Program-made: the position numbers and the translations under genes
Shown: positions 37,459-48,373 of the stretch, in pieces
Position numbering within the stretch: the stretch's first letter is position 1
How the letters are laid out: every line of letters begins with the position of its first letter
Origin: Variovorax paradoxus
GTDB lineage: Bacteria > Pseudomonadota > Gammaproteobacteria > Burkholderiales > Burkholderiaceae_C
Length of the DNA stretch: 64,000 nucleotides
Direction of reading: 5' to 3'
Assembly: GCF_018614875.1 (NCBI RefSeq)
Contig: NZ_JAGGNW010000007.1
Span: 106,004 to 170,003 of the forward strand
Notes under the pieces: model-generated
Seen by the model: the letters and a program-made list of their open reading frames with translations, nothing else
Told to the model about the DNA's origin: nothing
The model's database searches: none

Positions 37459-38882
37459 GCATGAACCTCGTCACGCTGCTGTACCTGGTTGCCAGCGTCT
37501 GCTTCATCCAGGCCTTGAAGGGCCTCTCCCATCCCACCACCTCGATCCGCGGCAACCTCTTCGGCATGGCCGGCATGGCCATCGCGGTGGTCACCACCGG
37601 TGCGCTGATCTACAACATCGCCGGCGGCCACCTCATGGGCCTGGCCTGGGTGCTGCTGGGGCTGGTGGTGGGCGGCGGCTACGGCGCCTGGCGCGCCAAG
37701 ACGGTCGAGATGACCAAGATGCCCGAGCTGGTGGCCTTCTTCCACAGCATGATCGGTCTGGCGGCGGTGTTCATCGCGGTCGCGGCCGTGGTCGAGCCCG
37801 CGGCCATGCTCGAAGGCATCACCAAGGGCGCGCCCATTCCCGCCGGCAACCGGCTCGAGCTGTTCCTGGGCGCGGCCATCGGCGCCATCACCTTCAGCGG
37901 CTCGGTCATCGCCTTCGGCAAGCTCTCGGGCACCTACAAGTTCCGCCTGTTCCAGGGCGCGCCGGTGCAGTTCGCGGGCCAGCACATGCTGAACCTCGTG
38001 CTGGGCCTGGCCATGATCGGGCTGGGGCTGGTGTTCATGGCCACCGAAAGCTGGCCGGCCTTCTTTGCGATGCTGGCGCTGGCCTTCGTGATGGGCGTGC
38101 TCATCATCATCCCGATCGGCGGCGCCGACATGCCGGTGGTGGTGTCGATGCTCAACAGCTACTCGGGCTGGGCGGCCGCGGGCATCGGCTTCAGCCTGAA
38201 CAACGCGATGCTGATCGTGGCGGGCAGCCTGGTGGGCTCCTCGGGCGCGATCCTGAGCTACATCATGTGCAAGGCCATGAACCGCTCGTTCTTCAACGTG
38301 ATCCTGGGCGGCTTCGGCGGCGAGGCGGTGAGCGCGGCCGGCGGCGCCAAGGAGCAGCGCCCGGTCAAGAGCGGCAGTGCCGACGATGCGGCCTACATGC
38401 TGAGCAACGCCGAGACCGTGATCATCGTGCCGGGCTACGGCCTGGCGGTGGCGCGGGCGCAGCACGCGGTGAACGAGCTGGCCGAGAAGCTCACGCACAA
38501 GGGGGTGAAGGTGAAGTACGCGATCCACCCGGTGGCCGGGCGCATGCCGGGCCACATGAACGTGCTGCTGGCCGAGGCCGAGGTGCCGTACGACCAGGTG
38601 TTCGAGATGGAAGACATCAACGGCGAGTTCGCGCAGGCCGACGTGGCGATCATCCTGGGCGCCAACGACGTGGTGAACCCGGCCGCGCTCACCAAGGGCA
38701 CGCCGATCTACGGCATGCCGATCCTGGAGGCCTACAAGGCCAAGACGGTGATCGTGAACAAGCGCTCCATGGCGGCGGGCTACGCCGGCCTGGACAACGA
38801 ACTCTTCTACATGGACAAGACCATGATGGTGTTCGGGGATGCGAAGAAAGTAGTGGAAGATATGGGCAAGGCCATCGAATAG
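37455..38882 (+). CDS. pntB: NAD(P) transhydrogenase beta subunit
   Basis: 475 residues. The first ~275 contain the membrane helices (LVTLLYLVASVCFIQALKGL at the N-terminus), and the C-terminal ~190 form the NADP(H)-binding domain III (VIIVPGYGLAVARAQHAVNE; GANDVVNPAA). The start at 37455 overlaps the pntAB stop by 4 bp; the long open frame upstream is a shadow. Inner membrane; completes the transhydrogenase. Confidence 0.95.
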   Translation: MSMNLVTLLYLVASVCFIQALKGLSHPTTSIRGNLFGMAGMAIAVVTTGALIYNIAGGHLMGLAWVLLGLVVGGGYGAWRAKTVEMTKMPELVAFFHSMIGLAAVFIAVAAVVEPAAMLEGITKGAPIPAGNRLELFLGAAIGAITFSGSVIAFGKLSGTYKFRLFQGAPVQFAGQHMLNLVLGLAMIGLGLVFMATESWPAFFAMLALAFVMGVLIIIPIGGADMPVVVSMLNSYSGWAAAGIGFSLNNAMLIVAGSLVGSSGAILSYIMCKAMNRSFFNVILGGFGGEAVSAAGGAKEQRPVKSGSADDAAYMLSNAETVIIVPGYGLAVARAQHAVNELAEKLTHKGVKVKYAIHPVAGRMPGHMNVLLAEAEVPYDQVFEMEDINGEFAQADVAIILGANDVVNPAALTKGTPIYGMPILEAYKAKTVIVNKRSMAAGYAGLDNELFYMDKTMMVFGDAKKVVEDMGKAIE

Positions 38883-38924
38883 GCCCAGGGTCCGCGCCCG
38901 CGCAGTGCGGGCCAGATCATCATC

Positions 38925-38945
38925 GCGGCGCCACTTGTGCGCCGC
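38925..38945 (+). terminator. Hairpin after pntB, possible terminator
   Basis: Perfect 7-bp stem GCGGCGC / GCGCCGC with loop CACTTGT. Only a weak T stretch follows, so termination is uncertain; a second GC-rich hairpin (GCCCGC/GCGGGC) lies about 15 bp upstream. Confidence 0.45.
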
Positions 38946-38984
38946 TGTCGTTTCAAAACACGCGATTCCGAGGAGACACAAACC

Positions 38985-40664
38985 ATGACCGACCGCCCCT
39001 GGCTCAGCAGCTATCCGCAAGGCGTGCCCGCCGACATCGACGCTTCGCACTATTCCTCGCTGGTCGGCCTCATGGAGGAGAGCTTTGCCAAGTACGCCGA
39101 CCGCACGGCCTACAGCTTCATGGGCAAGGACGTCAGCTATGCGGAGACCGACAAGCTCAGCAAGGCCTTCGGGGCGTACCTGCAGGGACTCGGGCTGGCC
39201 AAGGGCGACCGCGTCGCGGTCATGATGCCCAACTGCCCGCAGTATCCGGTTGCGGTCGCGGCCATCCTGCGTGCCGGCCTGATCCTGGTGAACGTGAATC
39301 CGCTGTACACGCCGCGCGAACTCGAGCACCAGCTCAAGGACTCCGGCGCGAAGGCCATCGTCATCATGGAGAACTTCGGCACCACGCTGCAGCAGTGCAT
39401 CGCGGCCACGCCCATCAAGCACATCGTGCTGGCCGCCATGGGCGACCGGCTCGGCTTCCTCAAGGGTGCGCTCGTGAACTATGTGGTGCGCAACGTGAAG
39501 AAGCTGGTGCCGCATTTCAGCCTGCCGGGCGCGGTGCGCTTCAACGATGCGCTCGACCAGGGCGCGAGCCGCACCCTGCAGGCGCCGGCCATCGGCCCCG
39601 ACGACGTGGCCGTGCTGCAGTACACCGGCGGCACCACCGGCGTTTCGAAGGGCGCGGTGCTGCTGCATCGCAACGTGATCGCCAACGTGCTGCAGTCCGA
39701 AGCCTGGAACCAACCCGCGATGGCGCAGGTGCCGGCCGGCGAGCAGCCCACGAGTGTTTGCGCGCTGCCGCTGTATCACATCTTTGCCTTCACCGTGGGC
39801 ATGATGCTGAACATGCGCACGGGCGGCAAGCTGATCCTGATTCCGAATCCGCGCGACCTCGCGGGGGTGCTCAAGGAATTGTCCAAGCACACGTTCCACA
39901 GCTTTCCCGCGGTCAACACGCTGTTCAACGGCCTGGCGAACCACCCTGACTTCAACACCGTCAACTGGAAGAACCTCAAGGTATCGGTGGGCGGCGGCAT
40001 GGCGGTGCAGGCGGCGGTCGCGAAGCTCTGGCTCGAGAAGACCGGCTGCCCGATCTGCGAGGGCTATGGCCTTTCCGAAACCTCGCCCTCGGCCACCTGC
40101 AACCCGACCGACAGCAAGGCCTACACCGGCACCATCGGGCTGCCGCTGCCGAGCACCTGGCTCAAGCTGCTCGACGACGAGGGCCGCGAAGTGCCGCCGG
40201 GCCAGCCCGGCGAAATCGCGATCAAGGGACCGCAGGTGATGGCCGGTTACTGGCAGCGGCCTGATGAAACCGCCAAGGTCATGACGCCCGATGGCTACTT
40301 CAAGAGCGGCGACATCGGCGTGGTCGACGAGCGCGGCTACTTCAAGGTGGTCGACCGCAAGAAGGACATGATCCTGGTGTCGGGCTTCAACGTGTACCCC
40401 AACGAGATCGAGGACGTGGTGGCGCAGGTTCCGGGCGTGCTCGAATGCGCGGCGGTGGGCGTGGCGGACGACAAGACCGGCGAAGCCGTCAAGCTCGTGA
40501 TCGTCAAGAAGGACGAGTCGCTGACCGAAGCGCAGGTGCGCGAATACTGCAAAGCAAACCTTACGGGTTACAAGCAGCCGCGAACCGTGGAGTTTCGTAC
40601 CGACCTGCCGAAGACGCCGGTCGGCAAGATCCTGCGGCGCGAACTGCGCGACGCCAGGAAGTAA
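38985..40664 (+). CDS. fadD: Long-chain fatty-acid-CoA ligase
   Basis: AMP-forming acyl-CoA synthetase of 559 residues, close to E. coli FadD (561). P-loop YTGGTTGVSKGA (213-224), LPLYHIFAFTVGMM, GYGLSETSP and the C-terminal KTPVGKILRRELR with the adenylation lysine are all present. AGGAGACACAAACC precedes the ATG. It activates fatty acids for beta-oxidation at the inner face of the membrane. Single gene between the pnt operon and the dipeptide transporter. Confidence 0.92.
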   Translation: MTDRPWLSSYPQGVPADIDASHYSSLVGLMEESFAKYADRTAYSFMGKDVSYAETDKLSKAFGAYLQGLGLAKGDRVAVMMPNCPQYPVAVAAILRAGLILVNVNPLYTPRELEHQLKDSGAKAIVIMENFGTTLQQCIAATPIKHIVLAAMGDRLGFLKGALVNYVVRNVKKLVPHFSLPGAVRFNDALDQGASRTLQAPAIGPDDVAVLQYTGGTTGVSKGAVLLHRNVIANVLQSEAWNQPAMAQVPAGEQPTSVCALPLYHIFAFTVGMMLNMRTGGKLILIPNPRDLAGVLKELSKHTFHSFPAVNTLFNGLANHPDFNTVNWKNLKVSVGGGMAVQAAVAKLWLEKTGCPICEGYGLSETSPSATCNPTDSKAYTGTIGLPLPSTWLKLLDDEGREVPPGQPGEIAIKGPQVMAGYWQRPDETAKVMTPDGYFKSGDIGVVDERGYFKVVDRKKDMILVSGFNVYPNEIEDVVAQVPGVLECAAVGVADDKTGEAVKLVIVKKDESLTEAQVREYCKANLTGYKQPRTVEFRTDLPKTPVGKILRRELRDARK

Positions 40665-40714
40665 GGGTTCGGCCCGGGTAGGGCCGCGGCATCGATCTTG
40701 CATATTGCGGGTCG

Positions 40715-41719
40715 ATGCTTCGCTTCCTACTCACGCGGGTGAGCTTGCTGGTGCCGACCTTCATCGGCATGACGCTGCTTGCCTTCTTCCTCATCCGGCT
40801 GGTGCCGGGCGATCCCATCGAAACCATGGCCGGCGAGCGCGGGATCGACCCCGCGCGCCATGCCCAGCTGCGCGCGGCCTACGGCTTCGACAAGCCGGTG
40901 ATCGTGCAGTACGGCATCTACATCGGCCGCGTGCTGCATGGCGATCTCGGCAAGTCGCTCATCACGCAGGAATCGGTGATGAATGAGTTTCTCACGCTGT
41001 TCCCTGCCACGGTCGAGCTTGCCGTGTGCGCGATTGCCTTTGCGCTGCTGCTGGGGCTTCCGGCGGGCATCTTGGCGGCGGTGCGGCGCAATTCCATCTT
41101 CGACCATGGCGTGATGGCCACCTCGCTCACCGGCTATTCGATGCCGATCTTCTGGTGGGGGCTGCTGCTGATCCTGTTCTTCTCGGTGCAGCTGGGCTGG
41201 ACACCCGTCTCGGGCCGCATCGCGGTGCAGTATTTCGTCGAGCCCGAGACCGGCTTCCTGCTGATCGACGCATTGCGCGCCGGCGAGCCCGATGCCTTCT
41301 GGTCGGCATTGCATCACCTGATCCTGCCGGCCATCGTGCTCGGCACCGTGCCGCTTGCGGTCATTGCGCGCATGACGCGCTCGGCCATGCTCGAGGTGCT
41401 GGGCGAAGACTACATCCGCACCGCGCGCGCCAAGGGCCTGTCGCGCTTTCGCGTGGTCGGGCTGCATGCGCTGCGCAATGCGTTGATCCCGGTGGTCACG
41501 GTGATCGGCCTGCAGGTGGGGGTGCTCTTCACCGGCGCGATCCTCACCGAAACCATCTTCTCGTGGCCCGGTGTCGGCAAGTGGCTCATCGAAGCGATCG
41601 GCCGGCGCGACTATCCGGTGCTGCAGGGCGGCATGCTGCTGCTGGGCGGCATCGTGATGCTGGTCAACCTGCTGGTCGACGTGACGTACGGCGTCATCAA
41701 CCCGAGGATCCGGCGCTGA
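40715..41719 (+). CDS. dppB: Dipeptide ABC transporter permease (DppB type)
   Basis: Inner-membrane permease of 334 residues, six helices. MLRFLLTRVSLLVPTFIGM begins the conserved N-terminal helix and RLVPGDPIETMAGE follows. The EAA loop is DYIRTARAKGLSRFRVVGLH (about 231-250). First gene of a dppBCDF-A operon, 50 bp after the acyl-CoA ligase gene; the ribosome site is weak. Confidence 0.9.
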   Translation: MLRFLLTRVSLLVPTFIGMTLLAFFLIRLVPGDPIETMAGERGIDPARHAQLRAAYGFDKPVIVQYGIYIGRVLHGDLGKSLITQESVMNEFLTLFPATVELAVCAIAFALLLGLPAGILAAVRRNSIFDHGVMATSLTGYSMPIFWWGLLLILFFSVQLGWTPVSGRIAVQYFVEPETGFLLIDALRAGEPDAFWSALHHLILPAIVLGTVPLAVIARMTRSAMLEVLGEDYIRTARAKGLSRFRVVGLHALRNALIPVVTVIGLQVGVLFTGAILTETIFSWPGVGKWLIEAIGRRDYPVLQGGMLLLGGIVMLVNLLVDVTYGVINPRIRR

Positions 41720-41721
41720 AC

Positions 41722-42627
41722 ATGGCCTCGACCGGCATCATTTCTTCGCCCGGTGCAAGCAAGGCGCCGCCCGGCCCATGGCGCGAGTTCTGGACCGCGT
41801 TTTCCGCGAACCGCGGCGCGGTCATCGGCCTCGCCACCATCGCGGTGCTGCTGCTCGTGGCGCTGTTCGCGCCCTGGATCGCGCCGCATGCGCCGAACGA
41901 AACCAACAGCGCGGTCTTCCTGCTGCCGCCGGCATGGCAGCAGGGCGGCTCCGCCAGCTACCTGCTGGGCACCGACGCCATCGGACGCGACATTCTTTCG
42001 CGCCTCATGTTCGGCGCGCGGCTTTCGCTGTCGATCGGCGTGGCCGTGGTGGCGCTGTCGGTGGTGGCGGGCGTCGCGCTCGGGCTGATCGCGGGGTTCT
42101 TCCGCGGCGTGCTCGAGATCGCGATCATGCGGCTGATGGACATCGTGCTGACGCTGCCGAGCCTGCTGCTCGCCATCGTGATCGTTGCCATCCTCGGGCC
42201 GGGGCTGGTCAACGCCATGCTCGCGGTGGCGATCGTGGTGCTGCCGCATTACGTGCGCATCACCCGCGCGGCCGTCATCGCCGAAGTGTCGCGCGACTAC
42301 GTCACAGCGGCACGCGTGAGCGGCGCCGGCACGCTGCGGCTGATGTTCAGCGAGGTGCTGCCCAACTGCGCGGCACCGCTGATCGTGCAGGCTTCGCTCG
42401 GCATCTCGACCGCCATCCTCGACGCGGCCGCGCTCGGCTTTCTCGGCCTCGGCGCCCAGCCGCCGTCGCCCGAATGGGGAACGATGCTGGCCGATGCGCG
42501 CGAGTTCGTGCTGCGCGCCTGGTGGGTCGTCACCTTTCCGGGGCTCGCGATCCTCGCGGCGGTGCTGGCCTTCAACCTGCTGGGCGACGGGCTGCGCGAC
42601 GCGCTCGATCCGAAACTCAAGAGATGA
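41722..42627 (+). CDS. dppC: Dipeptide ABC transporter permease (DppC type)
   Basis: Second permease, 301 residues, with the DppC N-terminal signature LFAPWIAPHAPNE, LGTDAIGRDILSRLMFGARL and the EAA loop RDYVTAARVSGAGTLRLMF. The ATG at 41722 is 2 bp after the dppB stop; a long open frame upstream is a shadow of dppB. The TGA overlaps the dppD ATG. Confidence 0.9.
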   Translation: MASTGIISSPGASKAPPGPWREFWTAFSANRGAVIGLATIAVLLLVALFAPWIAPHAPNETNSAVFLLPPAWQQGGSASYLLGTDAIGRDILSRLMFGARLSLSIGVAVVALSVVAGVALGLIAGFFRGVLEIAIMRLMDIVLTLPSLLLAIVIVAILGPGLVNAMLAVAIVVLPHYVRITRAAVIAEVSRDYVTAARVSGAGTLRLMFSEVLPNCAAPLIVQASLGISTAILDAAALGFLGLGAQPPSPEWGTMLADAREFVLRAWWVVTFPGLAILAAVLAFNLLGDGLRDALDPKLKR

Positions 42628-43661
42628 ACATGCTCCTGAATATCCAGGACCTGCATGTGGAGTTTCCGACGCAAGGCGGCGTGCTGCACGCGGTCGACGG
42701 CGTGAGCCTCACGCTCGAGGAGGGCGAGGTGCTCGGCATCGTCGGCGAATCGGGTTCGGGCAAGAGCGTGGCGATGATGGCGCTGATGGGCCTCGTCGGT
42801 TTTCCGGGCCGCGTGCGTGCAGAGCACATGCGCTTCGCGGGCAAGGAACTGCTCGGCATCTCCGACAAGGCCCGCCGCGCGCTGGTCGGCAAGGAGGTCG
42901 CGATGATCTTCCAGGAGCCGACCACCAGCCTCAACCCCTGCTTCACCATCGGCTTCCAGCTGATGGAAACGCTGCGGCTGCACCTGCACCTGGACCGGCG
43001 CACCGCGAAGAAGCGGGCAACGGAACTGCTCGAACAGGTCGGCATACCCGCCGCGTCGTCGCGCCTCGGCAGCTATCCGCACCAGCTCTCGGGCGGCATG
43101 AACCAGCGCGTGATGATCGCGATGGCCATTGCCTGCAATCCGCGCCTCCTGATCGCCGACGAGCCGACCACCGCGCTCGACGTGACGATCCAGGCCCAGA
43201 TCCTCGACCTGCTGCGCGAGCTGCAGAAGGAGCGCGGCATGGCGCTGGTGCTCATCACGCACAACATGGGCGTGGTCAGCGAAATGGCGCAGCGCATTGC
43301 CGTGATGTATGCGGGGCAGGTGATGGAGCAGCAGCGCGTCGACCGGTTGTTCGCGAATCCGCAGCATCCCTATACCGAGGCCCTCCTGGCCGCGCTGCCC
43401 GAGCGCGCGGCGCCCGAGGGGCGGCTTGCCACCATCGCGGGCGTGGTGCCGGGCGTGCACGACCGGCCGTCGGGCTGCCTGTTCGCGCCGCGCTGCAGCT
43501 ACGTGACGACCAGGGCCTGCAACGTGCAACCGGCGCTGCGCGCGGTCGCGTCGCAACCGGGCGCCGAAGTGCGTTGCCATTTTCCGCTCGGCGAGCCCGG
43601 GCGGATGGCAGCCATTGAGGCCGACCGGCCGCGGCCGCAAGCCATGGAGGCGATGCCATGA
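42624..43661 (+). CDS. dppD: Dipeptide ABC transporter ATP-binding protein (DppD type)
   Basis: ATPase of 345 residues. Walker [11 protein letters not shown]-loop [10 protein letters not shown], signature [12 protein letters not shown], Walker B LLIADEP, H-loop ITHNMG. The C-terminal oligopeptide-transporter domain carries the cysteine cluster [16 protein letters not shown] plus a later C, which in DppD/OppD relatives can bind an iron-sulfur cluster. The start overlaps dppC by ATGA. Confidence 0.91.
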   Translation: MNMLLNIQDLHVEFPTQGGVLHAVDGVSLTLEEGEVLGIVGESGSGKSVAMMALMGLVGFPGRVRAEHMRFAGKELLGISDKARRALVGKEVAMIFQEPTTSLNPCFTIGFQLMETLRLHLHLDRRTAKKRATELLEQVGIPAASSRLGSYPHQLSGGMNQRVMIAMAIACNPRLLIADEPTTALDVTIQAQILDLLRELQKERGMALVLITHNMGVVSEMAQRIAVMYAGQVMEQQRVDRLFANPQHPYTEALLAALPERAAPEGRLATIAGVVPGVHDRPSGCLFAPRCSYVTTRACNVQPALRAVASQPGAEVRCHFPLGEPGRMAAIEADRPRPQAMEAMP

Positions 43662-43683
43662 GCGCCGCGCCAAGGATGCATCG

Positions 43684-43687
<4 letters not shown>
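43658..43687 (+). CDS. Nine-codon micro-ORF linking dppD to dppF
   Basis: ATG at 43658 overlaps the dppD TGA and reads M-S-A-A-P-R-M-H-R; its TGA (43685-43687) overlaps the dppF ATG (43684). Both the micro-ORF and dppF begin ATGAGCGCCG, which looks like a small local duplication. It could carry ribosomes from dppD to dppF. No protein function is implied. Confidence 0.3.
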
Positions 43688-44718
<1,031 letters not shown>

Positions 44719-44755
44719 GTCGGTTTTTCTTTCAACCGTGTCTCAAGGAGTTCAC

Positions 44756-46387
44756 ATGAAGACCCAACCACCCGTTTCGCGCCGCTCACGAAAGCTGGCG
44801 CTCCTGGCACCGACAGCGCTTGCGGCCCTTACCCTGGCGTGCGGCGCGGTGTCCGCCAAGACGCTGGTGTACTGCTCCGAGGGAAGCCCGGAGAACTTCT
44901 ATCCGGGCGTGAACACCACCGGCACCTCGTTCGACGTGACCACGCAGGTCTACAACACCATTGTCGAGTTCGAGCGCGGCGGCACCAAGGTCGTGCCCGG
45001 CCTGGCGGAAAAATGGGACATCTCGGCCGACGGCACGCAGTACACCTTCCACCTGCGCAAGGGCGTGAAGTGGCACAGCACCAGCAAGAGCTTCAAGCCC
45101 ACGCGCGACTTCAACGCCGACGACTTCATCTTCATGCTCGAACGGCAATGGAAGGAGAGCGACCCCTTCTTCAAGGTCACGAGCCAGAACCACTCCTACT
45201 TCAACGACATGGGCATGCCCAAGCTGCTGAAGTCGGTGGACCGCATCGACGACCTGACCGTGAAGATCACGCTCAACCAGGCCGAGGCGCCGTTCCTTGC
45301 CAACCTTGCGATGCAGTACGCGGGCATCCAGTCGAAGGAATATGCCATTGCGATGCTGAAGGCCGGCACGCCCGAGAAGGTCGACCAGGACCCGATCGGC
45401 ACCGGGCCGTTCTACCTCGTGCAATACCAGAAGGACGCGGTCATCCGCTTCAAGGCCTTCCCGCAGTACTGGGGCGGCAAGGCGAAGATCGACGACCTCG
45501 TGTTCGCGATCACGCCCGACGCGTCGGTGCGCTGGGCCAAGCTGCAGAAGGGCGAGTGCCACGTCATGCCGTACCCGAACCCGGCCGACCTCGACGCGAT
45601 CCGCAAGGACCCGAACGTGCAGGTGCTGGAGCAGCCCGGCCTCAACGTGGGCTACCTCTCGTACAACACGACGAAGAAGCCTTTCGACGATGTGCGCGTG
45701 CGCAAGGCCATCAACATGGCGATCAACAAGAAGGCCATCATCGACGGCGTGTACCTGTCGACCGGCGTGGCCGCGAAGAACCCGATCCCGCCGACCATGT
45801 GGTCCTACAACGATGCGGTCAAGGACGATCCGTACGATCCCGAGGCCGCAAAGAAGCTGCTGGCGCAGGCCGGCTTCCCCGATGGCTTCTCGACCGACCT
45901 GTGGGCCATGCCGGTGCAGCGGCCCTACAACCCGAACGCCAAGCGCATCGCCGAGCTGATGCAGGCCGACCTCGCCAAGATCAACGTCAAGGCCGAGATC
46001 AAGAGCTTCGAGTGGGGCGAATACCGCAAGCGCCTGCAGGCCGGCGAGCACCAGATGGGCATGCTCGGCTGGACCGGCGACAACGGCGACCCCGACAACT
46101 TCCTCTACACGCTGCTGGGCTGTTCCTCGGCCAAGTCGGCCAGCGGCAGCAACATCTCGAAGTTCTGCTACCAGCCGTACGAAGACCTCGTGCTGAAGGC
46201 CAAAAGCACGACCAAACAGGCCGACCGCGACGCGCTCTACAAGAAGGCGCAGCTCATCTTCAAGGAGCAGGCGCCGTGGTTCACCATCGCGCATGCGGTG
46301 CAGCTGAAGCCGGTGCGCAAGGAGGTGGTCGACTTCAAGCTCAGCCCGTTCGGCCGCCACACTTTTTATGGCGTGGACATCAAGTAA
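44756..46387 (+). CDS. dppA: Dipeptide-binding periplasmic protein (DppA type)
   Basis: SBP_bac_5 protein of 543 residues (E. coli DppA is 535). Signal peptide 1-34 ([23 protein letters not shown]); LACG is not a proper lipobox, so it is probably soluble periplasmic. [20 protein letters not shown] (35-54) opens the mature protein in the DppA manner, and [16 protein letters not shown] and [15 protein letters not shown] are family blocks. AAGGAG precedes the ATG. Unusually, it is the last gene rather than the first; 37 bp separate it from dppF. Confidence 0.93.
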   Translation: MKTQPPVSRRSRKLALLAPTALAALTLACGAVSAKTLVYCSEGSPENFYPGVNTTGTSFDVTTQVYNTIVEFERGGTKVVPGLAEKWDISADGTQYTFHLRKGVKWHSTSKSFKPTRDFNADDFIFMLERQWKESDPFFKVTSQNHSYFNDMGMPKLLKSVDRIDDLTVKITLNQAEAPFLANLAMQYAGIQSKEYAIAMLKAGTPEKVDQDPIGTGPFYLVQYQKDAVIRFKAFPQYWGGKAKIDDLVFAITPDASVRWAKLQKGECHVMPYPNPADLDAIRKDPNVQVLEQPGLNVGYLSYNTTKKPFDDVRVRKAINMAINKKAIIDGVYLSTGVAAKNPIPPTMWSYNDAVKDDPYDPEAAKKLLAQAGFPDGFSTDLWAMPVQRPYNPNAKRIAELMQADLAKINVKAEIKSFEWGEYRKRLQAGEHQMGMLGWTGDNGDPDNFLYTLLGCSSAKSASGSNISKFCYQPYEDLVLKAKSTTKQADRDALYKKAQLIFKEQAPWFTIAHAVQLKPVRKEVVDFKLSPFGRHTFYGVDIK

Positions 46388-46393
46388 GCGGTG

Positions 46394-47167
46394 ATGCAGC
46401 CCATCGCCATCGTCGCCGCCATGCACGAGGAGCTGAGCGCGCTCCTCGCGCGGATGCCCGACGAGCAGCGCGTGCGTGCCGCGGGCCGCGACTTCTGGCT
46501 CGGCCACCTGCACGGCCAGCCGGTGGTGGCCGTGCTGTCGCGCATCGGCAAGGTCGCGGCGGCGGTGACGGCCACGGTGCTGCTCGAACGCTTCGGCGTG
46601 CGGGCGATCGTGTTCACCGGGGTGGCGGGCGGACTCGCGCCGGGCGTGAACGTCGGCGACGTGGTGGTCGCCACGCAGCTGCTGCAGCACGACCTCGACG
46701 CCTCGCCGATCTTTCCGAAGTACGAGGTGCCGCTGATGGGCCTTTCGCGCTTCGCGGCCGATGCTGCGATCAGCGATGCGTTGGCGGCGGTTGCGGAAGA
46801 AGCGTTGCGCGATCCGGTGGCGTTGCTGGGGCAGGAGGCGGTCGATGAATTCGGCCTTCGGTCGCCGAAGGTGCATCGAGGCTTGCTGGTGAGCGGCGAT
46901 CGCTTCGTCTCGACAGCAGCCGAAAGCGAGGCACTGCGCCGCAGCCTGCCCGATGCGCTCGCGGTCGAAATGGAAGGCGCGGCGGTGGCGCAGGTGTGCC
47001 ACGACTACGGCGTGCCCTTCGCGGCGATGCGCACGATTTCGGATCGCGCGGACGACGCCGCGCATGGCGACTTCGCGCGCTTCGTCGCCGAGGTGGCGAG
47101 CCGCTACAGCCTTGCGCTGGTCGATGCGTGGCTCGCCACGCTGCCTTTCGGAGAACCGGCTACTTGA
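46394..47167 (+). CDS. mtnN: 5'-methylthioadenosine/S-adenosylhomocysteine nucleosidase
   Basis: Purine-nucleoside-phosphorylase-fold hydrolase of 257 residues. IAIVAAMHEELSALL (5-19) carries the catalytic-region glutamate; GVAGGLAPGVNVGDVV, VEMEGAAVAQVC (ribose-binding glutamate) and RTISDRADD with the catalytic Asp follow. It recycles by-products of SAM use. A GTG one codon earlier is an alternative start. Its 3' end overlaps the convergent corA gene by 8 bp. Confidence 0.9.
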   Translation: MQPIAIVAAMHEELSALLARMPDEQRVRAAGRDFWLGHLHGQPVVAVLSRIGKVAAAVTATVLLERFGVRAIVFTGVAGGLAPGVNVGDVVVATQLLQHDLDASPIFPKYEVPLMGLSRFAADAAISDALAAVAEEALRDPVALLGQEAVDEFGLRSPKVHRGLLVSGDRFVSTAAESEALRRSLPDALAVEMEGAAVAQVCHDYGVPFAAMRTISDRADDAAHGDFARFVAEVASRYSLALVDAWLATLPFGEPAT

Positions 47168-48146
47168 GCCAGCCGCGCCGGCGGAAGTACCACATCGGCA
47201 CCAGCGCGCTCGCCGCCATCAGCGCCAGCGCATACGGATAACCCAGCGACCAGTCGAGCTCGGGCATCAGCTTGAAGTTCATGCCGTAGATGCTCGCGAT
47301 CAGCGTGGGCGGCAGCAGCGCCACGCTGGCCACCGAGAAAATCTTGATGGTCTTGTTCTGGTTGATGTTGATGAAACCGACGGTCGCATCCATCAGGAAG
47401 TTGATCTTGTCGAACAGGAAGGCCGTGTGGTTGTCCAGCGATTCGATGTCGCGCAGGATCTGCCGCGCCTCCTCGAACTGCTCGGCGTTGAGCATGCGGC
47501 TGCGCATCATGAAGCTCACCGCGCGGCGCGTGTCCATCACGTTGCGCCGGATGCGGCCGTTCAGGTCTTCCTGCCGCGCGATGGCGCCCAGCACCTCGCC
47601 GGCCAGCTCGTCGCTGACGTTGCCTTCGAGCACCTTCTTGCCCGCGACCTCGAGTTCGTCGTAGATGTTCTCGAGCGTGTCGGCCGAGTATTCGGCGTCG
47701 GCATCGAACAGCTTGAGCAGCACTTCCTTCGCGTCTTCGATGAGCCCCGGCGCGCGGCGCGCGCGCATGCGCAGCAGCCGGAACACCGGCACGTCCTCGT
47801 CGTGGATCGAGAACAGCACGCCGCGGCTGCGAAGCTCGGTGTTGTGCTGGTTCAGGATGAACGCCACGCGCACCGAGCGCGGGTCTTCGTCGTCGTCGAT
47901 CAGGAAGTCGGAGCGGATGTGCAACTCGCCGTTGTCTTCCTCGTAGAAGCGGGCCGACTCCTCGATGTCCTCGTCCATCGCGTCTTCGGGAATCGACAGG
48001 CCGTAGTACTGCTTGATCCAGCGCTTTTCCTCGAGCGTGGGCGATTCGAGGTCGACCCAGATCGGCTGGAACTTGGAAAGCTCCTCGAGCGCCTCGATCT
48101 CTTCCTGGACGAGGCGGCCGTTGGCGAGCGTAAAGATATTGAGCAT
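47160..48146 (-). CDS. corA: CorA-family magnesium/cobalt channel
   Basis: Protein of 328 residues: a large cytosolic N-terminal domain rich in acidic and helical sequence, then two C-terminal membrane helices. The ion-selectivity motif YGMNF lies near residues 290-294 and a basic tail (FRRRGWLK) ends the protein. It forms a pentameric Mg2+ uptake channel. Single gene; the 227 bp upstream hold divergent promoters for it and the helicase gene. Confidence 0.94.
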   Translation of the reverse strand: MLNIFTLANGRLVQEEIEALEELSKFQPIWVDLESPTLEEKRWIKQYYGLSIPEDAMDEDIEESARFYEEDNGELHIRSDFLIDDDEDPRSVRVAFILNQHNTELRSRGVLFSIHDEDVPVFRLLRMRARRAPGLIEDAKEVLLKLFDADAEYSADTLENIYDELEVAGKKVLEGNVSDELAGEVLGAIARQEDLNGRIRRNVMDTRRAVSFMMRSRMLNAEQFEEARQILRDIESLDNHTAFLFDKINFLMDATVGFININQNKTIKIFSVASVALLPPTLIASIYGMNFKLMPELDWSLGYPYALALMAASALVPMWYFRRRGWLK

Positions 48147-48373
48147 GGGCTCACTCCCGTGAAATGGCTGAGGCGGTGGGGCGAGGGAGGGGGCGCTTTC
48201 AATTCCCGGGCCCCGGGGTCAGCGATCGAGGCGTCAGTGCGTGGGAGTTGAAAGCTGCCGAGACGGTGCGGTTTCCATGATGCGGTCTCCAGTTGCAGCG
48301 AGGCGCGATTATGTCATCGGCCATGTGGCGGCAAGGCCGCCGATCTGGATGGACATACAGTAAAGTTGCGGCC

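Noticed and set aside
37194..40703. 1169-codon minus-strand frame opposite pntB and the acyl-CoA ligase
   Set aside because: His/Arg-rich shadow crossing two well-supported genes and an intergenic gap.
48293..48373. N-terminal extension of the helicase from the ATG at 48293
   Set aside because: The extra 27 residues are not family-like and cover the likely promoter region of the divergent pair.
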